Origin: Trichomonas vaginalis G3
Taxonomy: Eukaryota; Parabasalia; Trichomonadida; Trichomonadidae
Length of the DNA stretch: 64,000 bases
NCBI RefSeq assembly: GCF_026262505.1
Contig: NC_067205.1
Location: forward strand, 14,012,001 to 14,076,000
Direction: 5' to 3'
The notes below the pieces were generated by a model that worked only from the letters and a program-made list of their open reading frames with translations, did not search any database and was not told the origin of the DNA. The translations under genes were made by a program, and so were the position numbers. Below, piece by piece: positions 10,277 to 21,049 of this stretch; within the stretch, counting starts at the first letter, position 1, and the number at the start of each line of letters is the position of its first letter.

Positions 10277-11284
10277 TCAAATACTTTTGATGGTTCTCTT
10301 TCTAACTTGTAAAACTATCTTAGATATCACTCTTCCATTCTTTCTTCTTGATCTAGCGACTAATTGTCCTGTATTTTGGTAGGAAAGATGAGGCAAAGAA
10401 GGAGCAGTTGATATTTTCTTAGGAAATGTAATTGTTTCTTCCAAATGATTCTTAAATTCAGAGGAATGTATAATATCAAGAAGTTCTTTTGCAGTAGCTC
10501 TTTTAGCCGAATCTGGATTAAGTGTTAGATCCAGAATCTGCTTAATTGTTCCGGTTGCGTTTGGATGAATGTTGACATTTCCTTTCTTTATGTCAGACAA
10601 CATACTGCGATCATCATTTTCTGGATAAGGAAGCATTCCAAAGCAAAAAGCATGAAATGTTATTCCAAATGCCCAAATATCTGCCTTTGCTCCATCATAT
10701 TCTTTGCCGCAAGCTATTTCTGGAGCCATATAAACTGGGGTTCCGCAATAGGTTTGAAGAGAAGAACAATTTTCTTTTGATAATCCAAAATCTACAAGTT
10801 TGACATTGAATTCATCGTCAAACAACATGTTTTCTGGCTTTATGTCTCTATGAGAGATACCTCTATCATGTAGATATTCTAAAGCTGAAACTATTTGTGA
10901 CGCAAATTTGAATTGCTCATTTGTTCCAAAGATTATTCCACGGGTGAGAAGATTTGAAAGGTCACCGTTAGGTAGATATTCCATAACTATCATAATATTT
11001 TCGGAAGTATAGATAACTTCGTGAACTTTAGCTATATTAGGGTGATCGAACCGTGAACTCAAACGTAATTCATTCTCTAGATATAGTAGATATCCTTGTT
11101 TGATGATTGAATCTCTATCAATTATTTTAATCGCCACATATTCCTCAGTAGAAATGTTTAATGCCAAAACTACGGCAGCAAAGGCGCCTTTTCCAATGAC
11201 CTTTATCACTCTATATTTACCAATCTGCTGTGGGATATGTATCATGTGATATTTTTCTATAGAACAGTATAAATCGCTTTCCAT
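10277..11284 (-). CDS. CAMK/SNF1-like serine/threonine protein kinase
   Basis: 335 residues from the ATG at 11284 (MESDLYCSIEK). An in-frame extension to 11482 exists but is AT-rich and unlike kinase N-termini. The kinase domain starts at about residue 18. It has the glycine loop GKGAFAAVV, the catalytic Lys in VAIKIID, HRDIKPEN with catalytic Asp, the DFG loop (DFGLSKE), and APE (MAPEIACG). Subdomain XI ends with KRATAKELLDI. All catalytic residues are present, so it should be active. The GLSKE and TYCGTPVYMAPE segments place it near the CAMK/AMPK-related kinases expanded in trichomonads. The 65-residue tail is basic (ARSRRKNGR) and is shared in degenerate form by the next gene, marking the two as a tandem duplication. 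The substrate is unknown. Confidence 0.9.
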   Translation of the reverse strand: MESDLYCSIEKYHMIHIPQQIGKYRVIKVIGKGAFAAVVLALNISTEEYVAIKIIDRDSIIKQGYLLYLENELRLSSRFDHPNIAKVHEVIYTSENIMIVMEYLPNGDLSNLLTRGIIFGTNEQFKFASQIVSALEYLHDRGISHRDIKPENMLFDDEFNVKLVDFGLSKENCSSLQTYCGTPVYMAPEIACGKEYDGAKADIWAFGITFHAFCFGMLPYPENDDRSMLSDIKKGNVNIHPNATGTIKQILDLTLNPDSAKRATAKELLDIIHSSEFKNHLEETITFPKKISTAPSLPHLSYQNTGQLVARSRRKNGRVISKIVLQVRKRTIKSI

Positions 11285-12039
11285 GTTTGATTTTGAACAA
11301 GTTATTCTATAAATTGAAATTTTCTTTAAAATATTTGACACTCTGCCCAGCTTTGACAATATTTTGCTTAATATACAATTGTTATGACATTTCTTTATTC
11401 GATGAAATATATATATTCCCATTGAAAAATTTAAATAACACATAGAAAATACTTCTAGCCTGATTGAATTATCATTATTCAAATTTAAAATCCATTGAGA
11501 ATCATTGTTATAATAGATAAATAAAATAGCAATCCAATTATTTTTATTATATTTTTCTCAAAATAGTTAAAGAAAATAATTCTATTGATTTCAAGTTATT
11601 CAAGTTCGTATCCAGTGTTTCAATATGTAAACCGATAATTCATCTTTTCAAATTGTGTGTTTATACAATTTTAAATCTGTTTCTCAAATATTTGAGATAG
11701 GACGCAATGGAGTTCCATTTTAATGACCAAAATTAGCTTAAATATGATATTGGAACCATTCATGTTCTAATTGTTATTTAACGTCACATGCGAATATTCA
11801 TAATCCTCAGAATTACTTTTCTATGGATAGCAGCTCATTAAAAATTCTATTAATCAAATCGCTTAATGGCTCTCTAATCGTTGTTTTTCAAACAATCAAC
11901 ATTTCCTTTAAATTTTTTTTCGCTTTCAAAAAGCTTTTACTTGTCATAAATTGGTGTGTTAAAAACCAATGCGATCTTATAAAACAAATATTTTAAATGT
12001 AAATACAAACAGATAAAATATAACACATAAAAAAAATAT
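11285..12039. other. intergenic DNA between kinase paralogues
   Basis: AT-rich, including the N-terminal in-frame extension of the first kinase (to 11482), which I judge untranslated. No repeats or other genes seen. Confidence 0.4.
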
Positions 12040-12217
12040 TTTTTGAGACGTACTTCTAAACAAGTCATTCTCGGATTTGACTTCCTTTGCCTAATAAAAA
12101 CAGGTGTCGAATTAGTTACCGAAAGTCTCGGTAAGTGATCTTCAGTTTTCGATTTTCTCTGAAGGGAAGAGTTAATACTGTCTGTGAAGGATGTAAATAT
12201 TTTTTCATTTCTTGCAA
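12040..12217 (-). pseudogene. out-of-frame remnant of the kinase C-terminal tail
   Basis: The reverse strand encodes a basic segment (RKSKTEDHLPRLSVTNSTPV, then RQRKSNPRMTCLEVRLKK) aligned with the last 40 residues of the first kinase, but not in the frame of the second kinase. It shows that the second gene once had the full tail. Confidence 0.65.
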
Positions 12218-13012
12218 TTAGACATCAACGTTAGCCCTCTGAGCCGGATCGAAAATTAATGATTTTGAAATGATTAACCCTATGATACCTTTTGGTATAA
12301 CATCTATTGAGATGTCTTGCATCTGTATACATTTTAAGTACTGAGCTTCGCTTTTAAGTCCCCATGGGAAAGCTTGTGCAGCCAAGATATGGGCCGTGAC
12401 TCCAAAAGCCCAGACATCTGCTTTACTTCCATCATAAGTATCGCATAAAATAACCTCTGGAGCCATATATAATGTTGTCCCGCAATAAGTATGAAGCTTT
12501 TCGCACTTTTCTTTGGATAGACCAAAATCGATTATCTTTGGATGAAATTTTAAATCAAAAAGAATATTCTCTGGCTTTAAATCTCTATGAGATATACCTC
12601 TATGGTGGAGATATTGAAGCGCCTGAAGGATTTCATAACATATGTTCAATTGTTCTTCAAGTGTAAAGGAAATTCCACGGAAAATGAGGGTCTGTAGGTC
12701 ACCATTTGGAACATATTCCATAATAATCATTATACGTTCTGGATCGTAGAGTATATCATAAACTTTCACAATATTTGGATGATCGAAACGTGCGCTCAAG
12801 CGAAGCTCATTTTCAAGATAGGTTAGTAGTTCTTGTTTTTCAACTTCTTTTCTGTCTATAATTTTTATAGCTACTTTTTGTTGATTACGAGTATCGATGG
12901 CAAGCACTACAACGGCAAATCCTCCTTTACCAATGGTTTTAATAACTTTGTAATGACCAATATAGTTAGGTATAGTTATCTTACTTGAAGATTGAAAGAC
13001 AGTGTTCTCCAT
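12218..13012 (-). CDS. CAMK/SNF1-like protein kinase paralogue with lost tail
   Basis: 264 residues from the ATG at 13012. It has the glycine loop GKGGFAVVV, Lys in VAIKIIDRK, HRDLKPEN, DFGLSKE and MAPEVILC, so the catalytic residues are complete. The frame stops at ANVDV, just where the last kinase helix should finish. The DNA downstream (about 12040-12217) still encodes, in another frame, a segment resembling the tail of the upstream paralogue (HLPRLSVTNSTPVFIRQRKS against SLPHLSYQNTGQLVARSRRK). A stop plus a frame change has therefore removed the tail. The product may be a shortened but active kinase or a young pseudogene. It is a tandem duplicate of the gene at 10,277-11,284, same strand. 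Confidence 0.85.
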   Translation of the reverse strand: MENTVFQSSSKITIPNYIGHYKVIKTIGKGGFAVVVLAIDTRNQQKVAIKIIDRKEVEKQELLTYLENELRLSARFDHPNIVKVYDILYDPERIMIIMEYVPNGDLQTLIFRGISFTLEEQLNICYEILQALQYLHHRGISHRDLKPENILFDLKFHPKIIDFGLSKEKCEKLHTYCGTTLYMAPEVILCDTYDGSKADVWAFGVTAHILAAQAFPWGLKSEAQYLKCIQMQDISIDVIPKGIIGLIISKSLIFDPAQRANVDV

Positions 13013-14600
13013 CTCCTAATAAGACTTTTTTTTCAGTTTTGAATTAATTGAAATTCAATATTGAGAAATATTGCTTCATGCACGTATATACTAAAGTTAG
13101 AAAATAACGGCCAGCTTGATTTGAATCGTTTTTGAAATTCCTTTTGAAGAAGAAATTATTTAGATTAATAAAGCATTTTTAGTAATTTATTAAAATTACG
13201 AATTATTAAAAAATAAAAAACTGTATTTAGAGAACTTTATCCAATTATTGAAAAGTGAAACGGATTGTACAGCTAGATAATACCATATACAATATCATTT
13301 AGCAAAAATTTCTTTAGAGTGAAATATTTTTACTTGGCATTATTCAAATTCAGAAAATAAACTTTTGAATTAATTTTCGACTGACCAATTTTATTTTTAG
13401 ATCCTAAATCCTTGTTCAATAATGTTTCTTAATTTTTTTTTCAATGATTTTGTTGTAGACACTTTTCATTCGAGTAGAACTAAGCCCCCTTTCAAAACTT
13501 GAGAGCTAAAATTCTTACTTTTTTTACAATAACTCACAATTTGAACTTACTTGTACTTACTTGTATTCATAATGAGCTGAATTAGAAAAATAATTATTGA
13601 AAATTCTATCGTAATTAGCTCTCCGAAGGAACCTATTATACATAAAATAAAATTTGCTACTTATGAATTAATTCTCATAATAAGGCGATAATACTGATAC
13701 TTAACAGCTCCAAATAGAAACTATATTGAAAATACAACATAATTATTTGTCACTTTTAATCGATTTGAATGGTATCGAAGGAATTCTGCATTTAACATTG
13801 CAAATATAATACCATTCATGATTTAAACATAATTATTAGTTAAAATACGGAAAAGCAAATTTCCGCACTAAGAAGAAAGACAACAAGAATTTTATGTCTT
13901 TATTTCATTACTCAGATTTATTTATATCATATTTTTAATTAGATATGTGTATAAATGAAGGAACTTTATAATTGGCTAACTAAATATAATTGAGAATAAT
14001 TTATCGATGTTTTCAAAAATATTTTTTGATTATAATATGTAAATATTGTTACAATAACAATATTATTTTAGTTAAAATTTGAATATTGAATTCAAATTTA
14101 AAAAATTGAGAAGCTATTAATAATTCTTCCTTCTCAATTCGAATTTCTCTACTATCCTGTATGGCAAAGTTCAGTCCATATATTAATAATGTTTCAAAGT
14201 ATTCTAGTCATTATCCCCATAAACGTGCAGATATATATTTTTGAATGTTATCTCAATAATCAATTAAAATATGAAATTGATTAATTTATTATCATCAATC
14301 TCATTTCGTAATACTCCATAAAACTTTTGAAATATCCTTGAAAAGAGACTTACTTATTTAAGATTTCCTTACACCACATAATAATTCATTAATTAACCTA
14401 TCTATGCATTTAATTAAAAGAGCACTTTCAAATTTCAGTTCCTTTCAATTATTGATTCTGTCAACATTATTCCATATTAAAATCATTTTCTCATATATTT
14501 ATATAAAAAGAAACTCAATATTTCTATTTTTTTCTTTCTTATTTTTTACAATATTAAAATTTTTTCTAACAATTCAAAGTTTAAATCCAACAATTGATTT
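13013..14600. other. AT-rich intergenic DNA, no gene seen
   Basis: About 1.6 kb between divergent genes, low complexity with short A/T runs. No open frames of note, hairpins or repeats that stand out. Confidence 0.5.
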
Positions 14601-14606
14601 TCATTT
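14601..14606 (+). promoter_or_regulatory. probable initiator element (TCATTT)
   Basis: TCATTT lies 18 nt before the ATG at 14619. Its position and sequence fit the trichomonad TCA-Y-T-W initiator, in which transcription starts at the A. Confidence 0.5.
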
Positions 14607-14618
14607 AAATTATATTTG

Positions 14619-15047
14619 ATGACAACACAGCTAATGACAAATACAAAACTCCCCACAGGCAAAAACTTAGCAACATCAGTTAACCCAGAAATTGATTATC
14701 AATTCGACGAATTAGAAGAGAGATTTAAAAAGAATGAATTTAAACTTGATTTAGTAATTTCCATATTAGAGAGTCATTATGGTGATAAGCTTACTGTTGA
14801 ACAACTCAGAATTTTCGCCAGCCGTCTTTCAAAGCGAATTCATGCCAAAATAGACAGAATGGCTAATAGAAACAGGACAGCAATACTCTGTTGGTATACA
14901 GAAAACTGGGACAAAATCTATTCATTAATAGACGAATTTATTCCTTCGCAAATCCATAAATTTGAAAATACTGAAAAAGATAACAGTAATCAAATAACAA
15001 ATGATATCGATCCATCAGATATAAATCAACTTATAAATTACCATTAA
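14619..15047 (+). CDS. small unknown protein
   Basis: 142 residues from the ATG at 14619; the codon before it is TTG. The core (residues about 28-110) is predicted helical and charged, with the segment RLSKRIHAKIDRMANRNRTA followed by ILCWYTENWDKIYSLIDE. The C-terminal 30 residues are acidic and Asn-rich. I have a weak impression that the RANRNRTAILCW-like segment occurs in other trichomonad hypothetical proteins, but I cannot assign a function. A good initiator match lies 18 nt upstream, which supports expression. Confidence 0.7.
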   Translation: MTTQLMTNTKLPTGKNLATSVNPEIDYQFDELEERFKKNEFKLDLVISILESHYGDKLTVEQLRIFASRLSKRIHAKIDRMANRNRTAILCWYTENWDKIYSLIDEFIPSQIHKFENTEKDNSNQITNDIDPSDINQLINYH

Positions 15048-15857
15048 TTTCCTTATTTAGTTATTATTTATATTTTGTAATTTAATTTTATTGTTTATTT
15101 TTAATTATCTATATTATAGAAATCATCTTTTTAGGATAAATAACTGTTTCGCAATTCAGAATTTGTTCATTTCTTTTTTTAAATGAAAAAAATGTTAATT
15201 TTGGACTTTACATAAGCATTTATATAGATTTTAAATATAATTATAGACTCAAATCATCAATTATGATAAGTTCCAAAACCTCTTAAGCTTGTATTCCGAT
15301 TTTTTATTTGAATTTCAAGGTTCTCAATATTTTTAACTTTTTTTCGATACTCTTCTTTGTTTCTAAAAATACTTTTGATTTATGCAAAATTTATTCTTAA
15401 AAGCAACAGAAAATTTTTCAGAGGTTTTCAATTTTTGAACGATTGTTTCGTGGTTATTATTCATAAAATGTATTTTATGATAAATATGCAATGCACCGTA
15501 GAATTAGTCGTGTAACAAAATAAGAATCATGTTAAATCATAACAAAACCGTATTTTTAATTAAGATTTATAAGAATTATTTTAGGCAAGATACTAAATGG
15601 AGTGTAAAAACTGTTTGTCATACAAGAAATATCCGAAATACACTTGCCGGTAAAGTAAATGCATATATTTAAAATTTCCAAATATATATATATATTATTT
15701 TTCCAACAAACAATTTCCTTTAAGAACAGCATTAAGCGCCAATCATACAATATGGTTTCAATCATTATGGCCATGAAAATCGCCGAGAAATCGACAAAAT
15801 AATATTACCAAGAAAAACGGTTATCGGTTTGTTTGACGGTTTTGGTCTGCCTTTCGA
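15048..15857. other. intergenic DNA upstream of RPS2
   Basis: AT-rich; no gene. Just before the RPS2 start is TGCCTTTCGA (about 15848-15857), whose CCTTT resembles the M5 start-site motif described in Trichomonas vaginalis in place of an initiator. This is suggestive only. Confidence 0.4.
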
Positions 15858-16667
15858 ATGTCTACTCCTGCAGAGCAACCTCAGGTTGAAGGTCAACAGC
15901 AACAGCAACCACTCCGCGGTGAAATGCGCGGCCGCCGTGAAGGCCGTGGCCCACGTGGTCCACGCGCTCCACGTGGCCAGCAAAAGGGCGGATGGCAACC
16001 ACGCACAAAGCTTGGCCGTCTCGTTAAGTCTGGCAAGATAAAATCCATTGAAGAAATCTTCTACCACGCTATCCCAATCAAGGAAGCCGAAATTGTTGAG
16101 CATCTCCTTGGTGAAGATCTTAAGGATGAAATCATGAAGATCATGCCAGTCCAGAAGCAGACACGTGCCGGCCAGCGCACCCGCTTTAAAGCTATTGCCG
16201 CTGTCGGTGATGGCAAGGGCCATATCGGTCTCGGCATCAAGACAGCTGCTGAAGTTGCCAACGCTATCAAGGGCGCCACAATCTATGCCAAGCTTTCCAT
16301 CCTTCCAGTTCGCCGTGGCTATTGGGGCAACAAGATCGGTCTTCCACATACAGTTCCAAACACAGTCACAGGCAAGTGCGGCTCTATCCGTATGCGCTTA
16401 ATCCCAGCTCCACGTGGTTCCGGCATCGTCGCTGGTACAGCTGCTAAGAAGCTCCTCACAATGGCTGGCTTCGAAGATCTCTTCACATCTTCTCTTGGCC
16501 ACACAAAGACAACATTCAACTTCCTTGTTGCCACATACAAGGCCATGGAAGAGACATTCAAGTTCCTCACACCAGACCAGTGGGAGGACCGCGCTTTCGA
16601 AGAGCACCCATTCGTCAAGAACTCCGACTGGCTCCACGGAAAGAAGAAGGTTGAAGATGCTGAGTAA
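15858..16667 (+). CDS. RPS2: 40S ribosomal protein uS5 (RPS2)
   Basis: 269 residues, the normal length of eukaryotic uS5. The N-terminus is Gln-rich and then Arg/Gly-rich ([16 protein letters not shown]), typical of cytosolic RPS2. The N-terminal double-stranded RNA-binding-like domain follows ([20 protein letters not shown], then [12 protein letters not shown]), with the uS5 signature around [17 protein letters not shown] and the C-terminal fold ([30 protein letters not shown]). It is part of the small subunit near the mRNA entrance and decoding region. The gene is much more GC-rich in codon use than its neighbours, as expected for a very highly expressed trichomonad gene. No intron. The start is the first ATG, only about 5 nt after the CCTTT motif. 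Confidence 0.97.
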   Translation: MSTPAEQPQVEGQQQQQPLRGEMRGRREGRGPRGPRAPRGQQKGGWQPRTKLGRLVKSGKIKSIEEIFYHAIPIKEAEIVEHLLGEDLKDEIMKIMPVQKQTRAGQRTRFKAIAAVGDGKGHIGLGIKTAAEVANAIKGATIYAKLSILPVRRGYWGNKIGLPHTVPNTVTGKCGSIRMRLIPAPRGSGIVAGTAAKKLLTMAGFEDLFTSSLGHTKTTFNFLVATYKAMEETFKFLTPDQWEDRAFEEHPFVKNSDWLHGKKKVEDAE

Positions 16668-16977
16668 AATATCCTCTTAAATTTTCTACAGATAAATTTA
16701 TTACATTTTTTTATATTCTAAATATCTCTGAAATTATTCCATAAATTTTTTGATTTTATCAATAAAAACTTTCATTTTTAACTACAGATCTCATTTCATA
16801 TTCAATTTTTATAATATCAACATAACATTTTGAAATTTATCAACATCTGAATTCAATCTTAGATATTAAAACCTTTAATTCTATCTCCCTTACACATCTT
16901 CAGTTATTCATATTATTTGCATCTCAGAAATTCAGAAAAAGTAAGTTTAAAATAAAGAAATAATAACATTTTACGCA
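16668..16977. other. convergent 3' region
   Basis: AT-rich 3' flank shared by RPS2 (plus strand) and the Rab gene (minus strand). It holds AATAAA at about 16760 and again near 16952. No gene. Confidence 0.4.
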
Positions 16978-17568
16978 TTAACAGCAGGATGATTTGCGAT
17001 TAGGGCTGCATTCACTTACATATGACAATCTTCTGTTCTTTGTCAAATCATCTTTTATCTGGTAAAACTTTGATGCAACAAGGTTGAACAGATTCTTTAC
17101 ATTCTGACCGGTCTTAGCACTGATTTCCATGTAGCAGGCTTTTGATCTACGTGCTAATTCTGATCCTTGATCAGATGTTACTTCTCTCTCTTGATCAACT
17201 TTATTTGCAACAATAATTGTTTCATAATATGGAGGTCCGCATGAATCCAATTCTGAAATCCAATATTTTACATCTTGATATGATTCTTTTGATGTAACAT
17301 CGAAAAATACTAGAGCCACATTGCAATCTCTGTAATATATTTTTGCAAGTTTACGATATGTTTCTTGACCTGCTGTATCCCATATATTTAACTTGATTTT
17401 TTCGTTCTTTACTCGACATTCATAAATGCTAAGATTTGTTCCTAAAGTAGGGGAGCTTTCAAGGAATTCTCCGTCTATTAGCTGCCTAAGGGTTGTCGTT
17501 TTGCCTGAATTGGCTGCGCCTAATAGAACTACTTTGCATTGATCATGAAACTCCTTGGCAGAAATCAT
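16978..17568 (-). CDS. Rab-family small GTPase
   Basis: 196 residues from the ATG at 17568 (MISAKEFHDQCK); an upstream ATG-like frame to 17595 would place the start across the initiator. G1 is GAANSGKT, the switch I region reads SSPTLGTNLS, G3 is WDTAGQE, G4 is NKVD, and G5 is the SAK in EISAKTGQN. The protein ends in Cys-Cys, the usual double geranylgeranylation site, so it should cycle on and off membranes in vesicle traffic. The RabF motifs (IWDTAGQETYRKLAKIYYRD) support Rab rather than Ras or Rho. Switch I has Leu-Gly-Thr where most Rabs have Ile-Gly-Val, so the effector set may be unusual. Trichomonads have many such Rab paralogues. Two TCATTT initiator matches lie just upstream. Confidence 0.95.
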   Translation of the reverse strand: MISAKEFHDQCKVVLLGAANSGKTTTLRQLIDGEFLESSPTLGTNLSIYECRVKNEKIKLNIWDTAGQETYRKLAKIYYRDCNVALVFFDVTSKESYQDVKYWISELDSCGPPYYETIIVANKVDQEREVTSDQGSELARRSKACYMEISAKTGQNVKNLFNLVASKFYQIKDDLTKNRRLSYVSECSPNRKSSCC

Positions 17569-17570
17569 TA

Positions 17571-17576
17571 AAATGA
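17571..17576 (-). promoter_or_regulatory. probable initiator (TCATTT) of the Rab gene
   Basis: Minus-strand TCATTTTA immediately precedes the ATG at 17568. A second TCATTT lies at 17587-17592. One of the two is likely the start site, which argues for the shorter reading frame. Confidence 0.45.
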
Positions 17577-18376
17577 TTTTTCTTTCAAATGACAAATTTA
17601 ATTATACTAGCAATGATCTCTATTAATTCATTTCGATTTTTTTGTCTTTTCCAAAAATTTGTGTATTGTAAACTATAGAAACCATTCTCCCATCAAAAAT
17701 TTCTTTCAAATTTAGACATTCAAATCTTTAACATTTTATGATGTTGTAACATAAATATTAATCATAATTTCATTATCCAGTATTCTGAAAATTTGAAAAA
17801 TGTTGGCAATTGCTACTTGAATGAACGTAAATACACTTTTTAAAGGAAAATATACATGTATACTCTTTAGTCATCATCAATATATAGAAATTATCTCTCA
17901 GAAGAGTATTTATCAAACGATTTTTTTGGATAGCTTACCAAAAATCGGAAATTTATAGTACTAAACTAATAAAAATTACATTCTTCTATTAATTTTTTCC
18001 CGAAAATTCAAATTACTGTTCTGAATTCGGATCTCGCTTTCATGTCTTGAAAGGAGATGATTCTTTATAATTTTTTAAGAAATTTATCATGGCATATCAA
18101 TACAATTCAATAAACAATGAATATGTTTATAAAGAATATTAAAAAGTTTTTCTTTAAAATCCAACATTATCATAAATACTTACAAGGAATGCCTTATATT
18201 CATCTTAATTCCACATAAAAACAGTTTTATTTTAAAATTGCATCGCAATTTTGAGTTATATAGTTCTTCTGCTTAGTATTTAATCATATAAAACAGTATC
18301 TAGATATGAAGATGCTTATAATGAAGTATAATAGAAAATGATGTGTCCATGGAAAAATTTAGAAATATTTTATGTT
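17577..18376. other. AT-rich intergenic DNA, no gene seen
   Basis: The gap between the Rab promoter and the 3' end of the left alcohol dehydrogenase. The dehydrogenase duplication ends within a few bases of the stop codon, so this flank is not shared with the other copy. Confidence 0.5.
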
Positions 18377-19558
18377 TTATAGATTGAAAGCACGTTCAAG
18401 AATGTGATGAACGTTTTCACGAGTGACAGTGTTCTTGTATCCGAAGTTATTGCCGTTGAATGAGTCCATAACCATGTTTGTGACTTCATCAACATCACCT
18501 GCTTGAAGAACAACTCCTGGTTGATCTGTGACTTTAGTGAACTGTCCAATGCTGATAATCCACTCTCTGATGTGCTTGATGAACTCCTTAGCTTTAGTGT
18601 AGTCATCGCCGTCACGAACGCCGAAGACGAATTCAGCAGCGCGTGCCATTGTGTACTTACGAGATTCGATGAATTCCTCTAAGAAGAAAGGAGTGATGAT
18701 TGAGAGTGTTGAAGCATGGTCGATTCCCCACTTAGCTGTGAGCATGTGTGCGATGCCGTGGATTCCGCAGCATGTGACTTTTCCGAGTTGGAGAACGTAG
18801 TTGAGAGCGAAACTGCATGCTTGGACGAGTCTTCCTCTGACTTCGATTGTTGACTTGTCGTCACTCATGACATCTCCACTGATGTCGACGAGCTCCTTCA
18901 TGACGCAGTACATGAAGTTGTCCTGCATTGGGAGGACGTGTGGTGTTATGACTAAGTCGATGCAGTGTGTCATCGCGTCGTAGAGACCATTCCTGAGTTG
19001 TCTCTTCGGGAGTGTCATCGTGTACTTAGGATCGAGGATTGAGAAAGATAGGTACAAGTTGTTGATGAGAGGAAGTTTCTCTTTCGTCGACCTGCGAGAG
19101 ATGACAGCACCGTTGTTCCATTCTGAGTCTGTTGCAGGTATTGTCATGACTGTGCCGATTGGTGTAGACTTCGATGGGTGCTTCCAGTATTTGACCATGT
19201 CCCACATGTCTGTTCCATCTTCGATGTTCATCGCGAGAGAGATGAACTTTGTTCCATCGACGACACTTCCGCCACCGACTGCGAGGAGTAAGTCTGGCTT
19301 GTACTCGCGAGCAACTTTGACGATCTCGACAAGTCTGTCAAACTCTGGATTTGCTGGGATACCGCCTTCCCATCTGACTTCGCACTCAAGTTCACTAAGT
19401 GCTTTTGTAACATTGTCACGTGCACCATTCTTGTCGATTGATCCGCCACCAAATGTAACTAATACTTTTGTATGCGGTTTTACGAAGTCTTTCATGTGTT
19501 CAACGACTCCGTTCTGTCCGAAGATAACGCGTGTAGTGTTAAGCCATTGCCAACTCAT
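18377..19558 (-). CDS. iron-containing alcohol dehydrogenase, YqhD/BdhA type, copy 1
   Basis: 393 residues from the ATG at 19558 (MSWQWLNTTR). This is the group III Fe-ADH fold. It has an N-terminal nucleotide-binding domain with VTFGGGSIDKNG and the signature AVGGGSVVDGTKF, then MTIPATDSEWNNGAVISR. The metal site is supplied by Asp and His in GLYDAMTHCID and two His in GIHGIAHMLTAKWGIDHAST. The pattern matches bacterial YqhD/BdhA enzymes, which reduce aldehydes to alcohols with NADPH. All metal ligands are present. The family is mainly bacterial, so lateral origin is likely. The gene is richer in GC than its flanks, which suggests strong expression. It differs from copy 2 by one Leu (NNLY against NNLLY) and the last residue (Leu against Gln). 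Confidence 0.95.
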   Translation of the reverse strand: MSWQWLNTTRVIFGQNGVVEHMKDFVKPHTKVLVTFGGGSIDKNGARDNVTKALSELECEVRWEGGIPANPEFDRLVEIVKVAREYKPDLLLAVGGGSVVDGTKFISLAMNIEDGTDMWDMVKYWKHPSKSTPIGTVMTIPATDSEWNNGAVISRRSTKEKLPLINNLYLSFSILDPKYTMTLPKRQLRNGLYDAMTHCIDLVITPHVLPMQDNFMYCVMKELVDISGDVMSDDKSTIEVRGRLVQACSFALNYVLQLGKVTCCGIHGIAHMLTAKWGIDHASTLSIITPFFLEEFIESRKYTMARAAEFVFGVRDGDDYTKAKEFIKHIREWIISIGQFTKVTDQPGVVLQAGDVDEVTNMVMDSFNGNNFGYKNTVTRENVHHILERAFNL

Positions 19559-20438
19559 TATGTTTTGCAAGCTTGTTTAAAAATGAACTGGATATTCTTT
19601 CACTATTCAATATTCTTGATTTTTAATTTTTTGTTAGCATTCTCAGAAAAATTTGATACGAGATTTTCAAAATTCGGTAAAATGCAATTGCCATCGCAGT
19701 TTGGTGAATATTGTAGGAATGCTCATATGATATATAGGCATTCTTGTAGTGTAAAAATTGTGTTCGTCATTAGCCCTTCAATTTTGATGGTGAATTCACA
19801 TCAAAAAAAATTTTTTGCTCTGAAAATTGCTAACATTTGAGAACGATTTAACTAATGAATTCACAGTACATTAACCTCGTAATGATATATATTATCCAAA
19901 AACATAATGCTGATCCATTCCTTTTGAATCCATTGCTCTTGTTTATCTGAGCTTTACATTGATAAATAATTTTATATGTGAATTCACATTATTTTTCACA
20001 TTTATTCATCCAAATATTTATCATGTCAAGCATTTAACATCATTTCTCATTCATATTAAAGTCCTGATCAATTCTTTAAAAGCAAATTTTGATGAAATGA
20101 ACGCATAATTATATTCTCTTTTTTATAAGAAATGTACTCATTGGCACGAAATGTGTTTAAAAATTGTAGATATGGAATGATGGCTCTAAATTCATGTTAA
20201 GTATCATATTTGGTAATAATTAAACACTCATAACTCAAGAGTTTGGAATCAATATAAATGTTATATGAAAGCAAATTGGAATGGATGGATATTACAAGTT
20301 TAAAGAATAATAATTACAGATTGATATCTTGAATATTGAGATTTTTATAAATGTTCTTTTGATGGAAAGAGCAATGGTATCAAAAGGAATGGATCAGCAT
20401 TATGTTTTTGGATAATATATATCATTACGAGGTTAATG
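19559..20438. other. shared upstream region and palindrome loop
   Basis: Holds the upstream arm of ADH copy 1, the unique loop, and the start of the right arm. Copies of a GTGAATTCAC palindrome occur here (19,790-19,799 and 19,976-19,989). The open frame at 19,472-19,840 is antisense to the gene and its leader, and is also duplicated; I see no support for it as a gene. Confidence 0.5.
19581..19586 (-). promoter_or_regulatory. possible initiator (TCATTT) of ADH copy 1
   Basis: Minus-strand TCATTT lies 22 nt upstream of the ATG. It lies within the duplicated arm, so copy 2 has the same element at 22,438-22,443. Confidence 0.45.
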
Positions 20439-21049
20439 TAGTGATGCGAAAAATTCCCAAACATATGGGGGTTCTCATATCCCGTCCCCTATCGTTTCCC
20501 CAATTCAATTTTTTTTTGGAATTTTATTTTTTTTCCCGCCCATTTGAATTAAAAATGGGCGATTTTCGTTAATGTGATTGAAATATCATAAAATTAATAC
20601 GTATTTTAGCTAATAATTCTATTTTTATACAATATTCTCTCATTAAATCAACATTTTTTTCTAATTTTAATTTTTAATTTTTAATTTCTTCATAATTTTA
20701 GCGATTTATGCTCATTATTAGCAAATAAATAATATATATAATATACTTATTTCATTTTATTCAGATAGGTCTTTGGGATTGGGATACCTTGTCCAAATTC
20801 AGAGGAAGTTTGAGAGGTTGGGATGGGGTAGCCCATATTCAATTATCCCAAGTGTACTCCACGAATTTAAAATTATATTATATTATTGATGACATATCTA
20901 AATTTATAGATAAAAATTTCAATGCGTACACAATTTTTTTGAGAAAATTCTTTTTTTTTACTTATTTTCATTCATAAAAGCTCACGTGAACTTAATTAAC
21001 AACTGAGACATTTCCTATGAAATCATTTAATGCCGTCAAAATAGACATG

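Noticed and set aside
11285-11482. 66-codon N-terminal extension of the first kinase
   Set aside because: AT-rich, hydrophobic, not shared by the paralogue; the ATG at 11284 places the kinase domain normally.
15765-16680. Several long open frames overlapping RPS2 in other frames
   Set aside because: RPS2 is certain; the others follow from its biased, GC-richer codons.
19020-19840. Open frames of 186 and 122 codons antisense to ADH copy 1 (and the matching pair at copy 2)
   Set aside because: Shadows of the strongly biased ADH codon use and its leader; duplicated only because the arm is duplicated.
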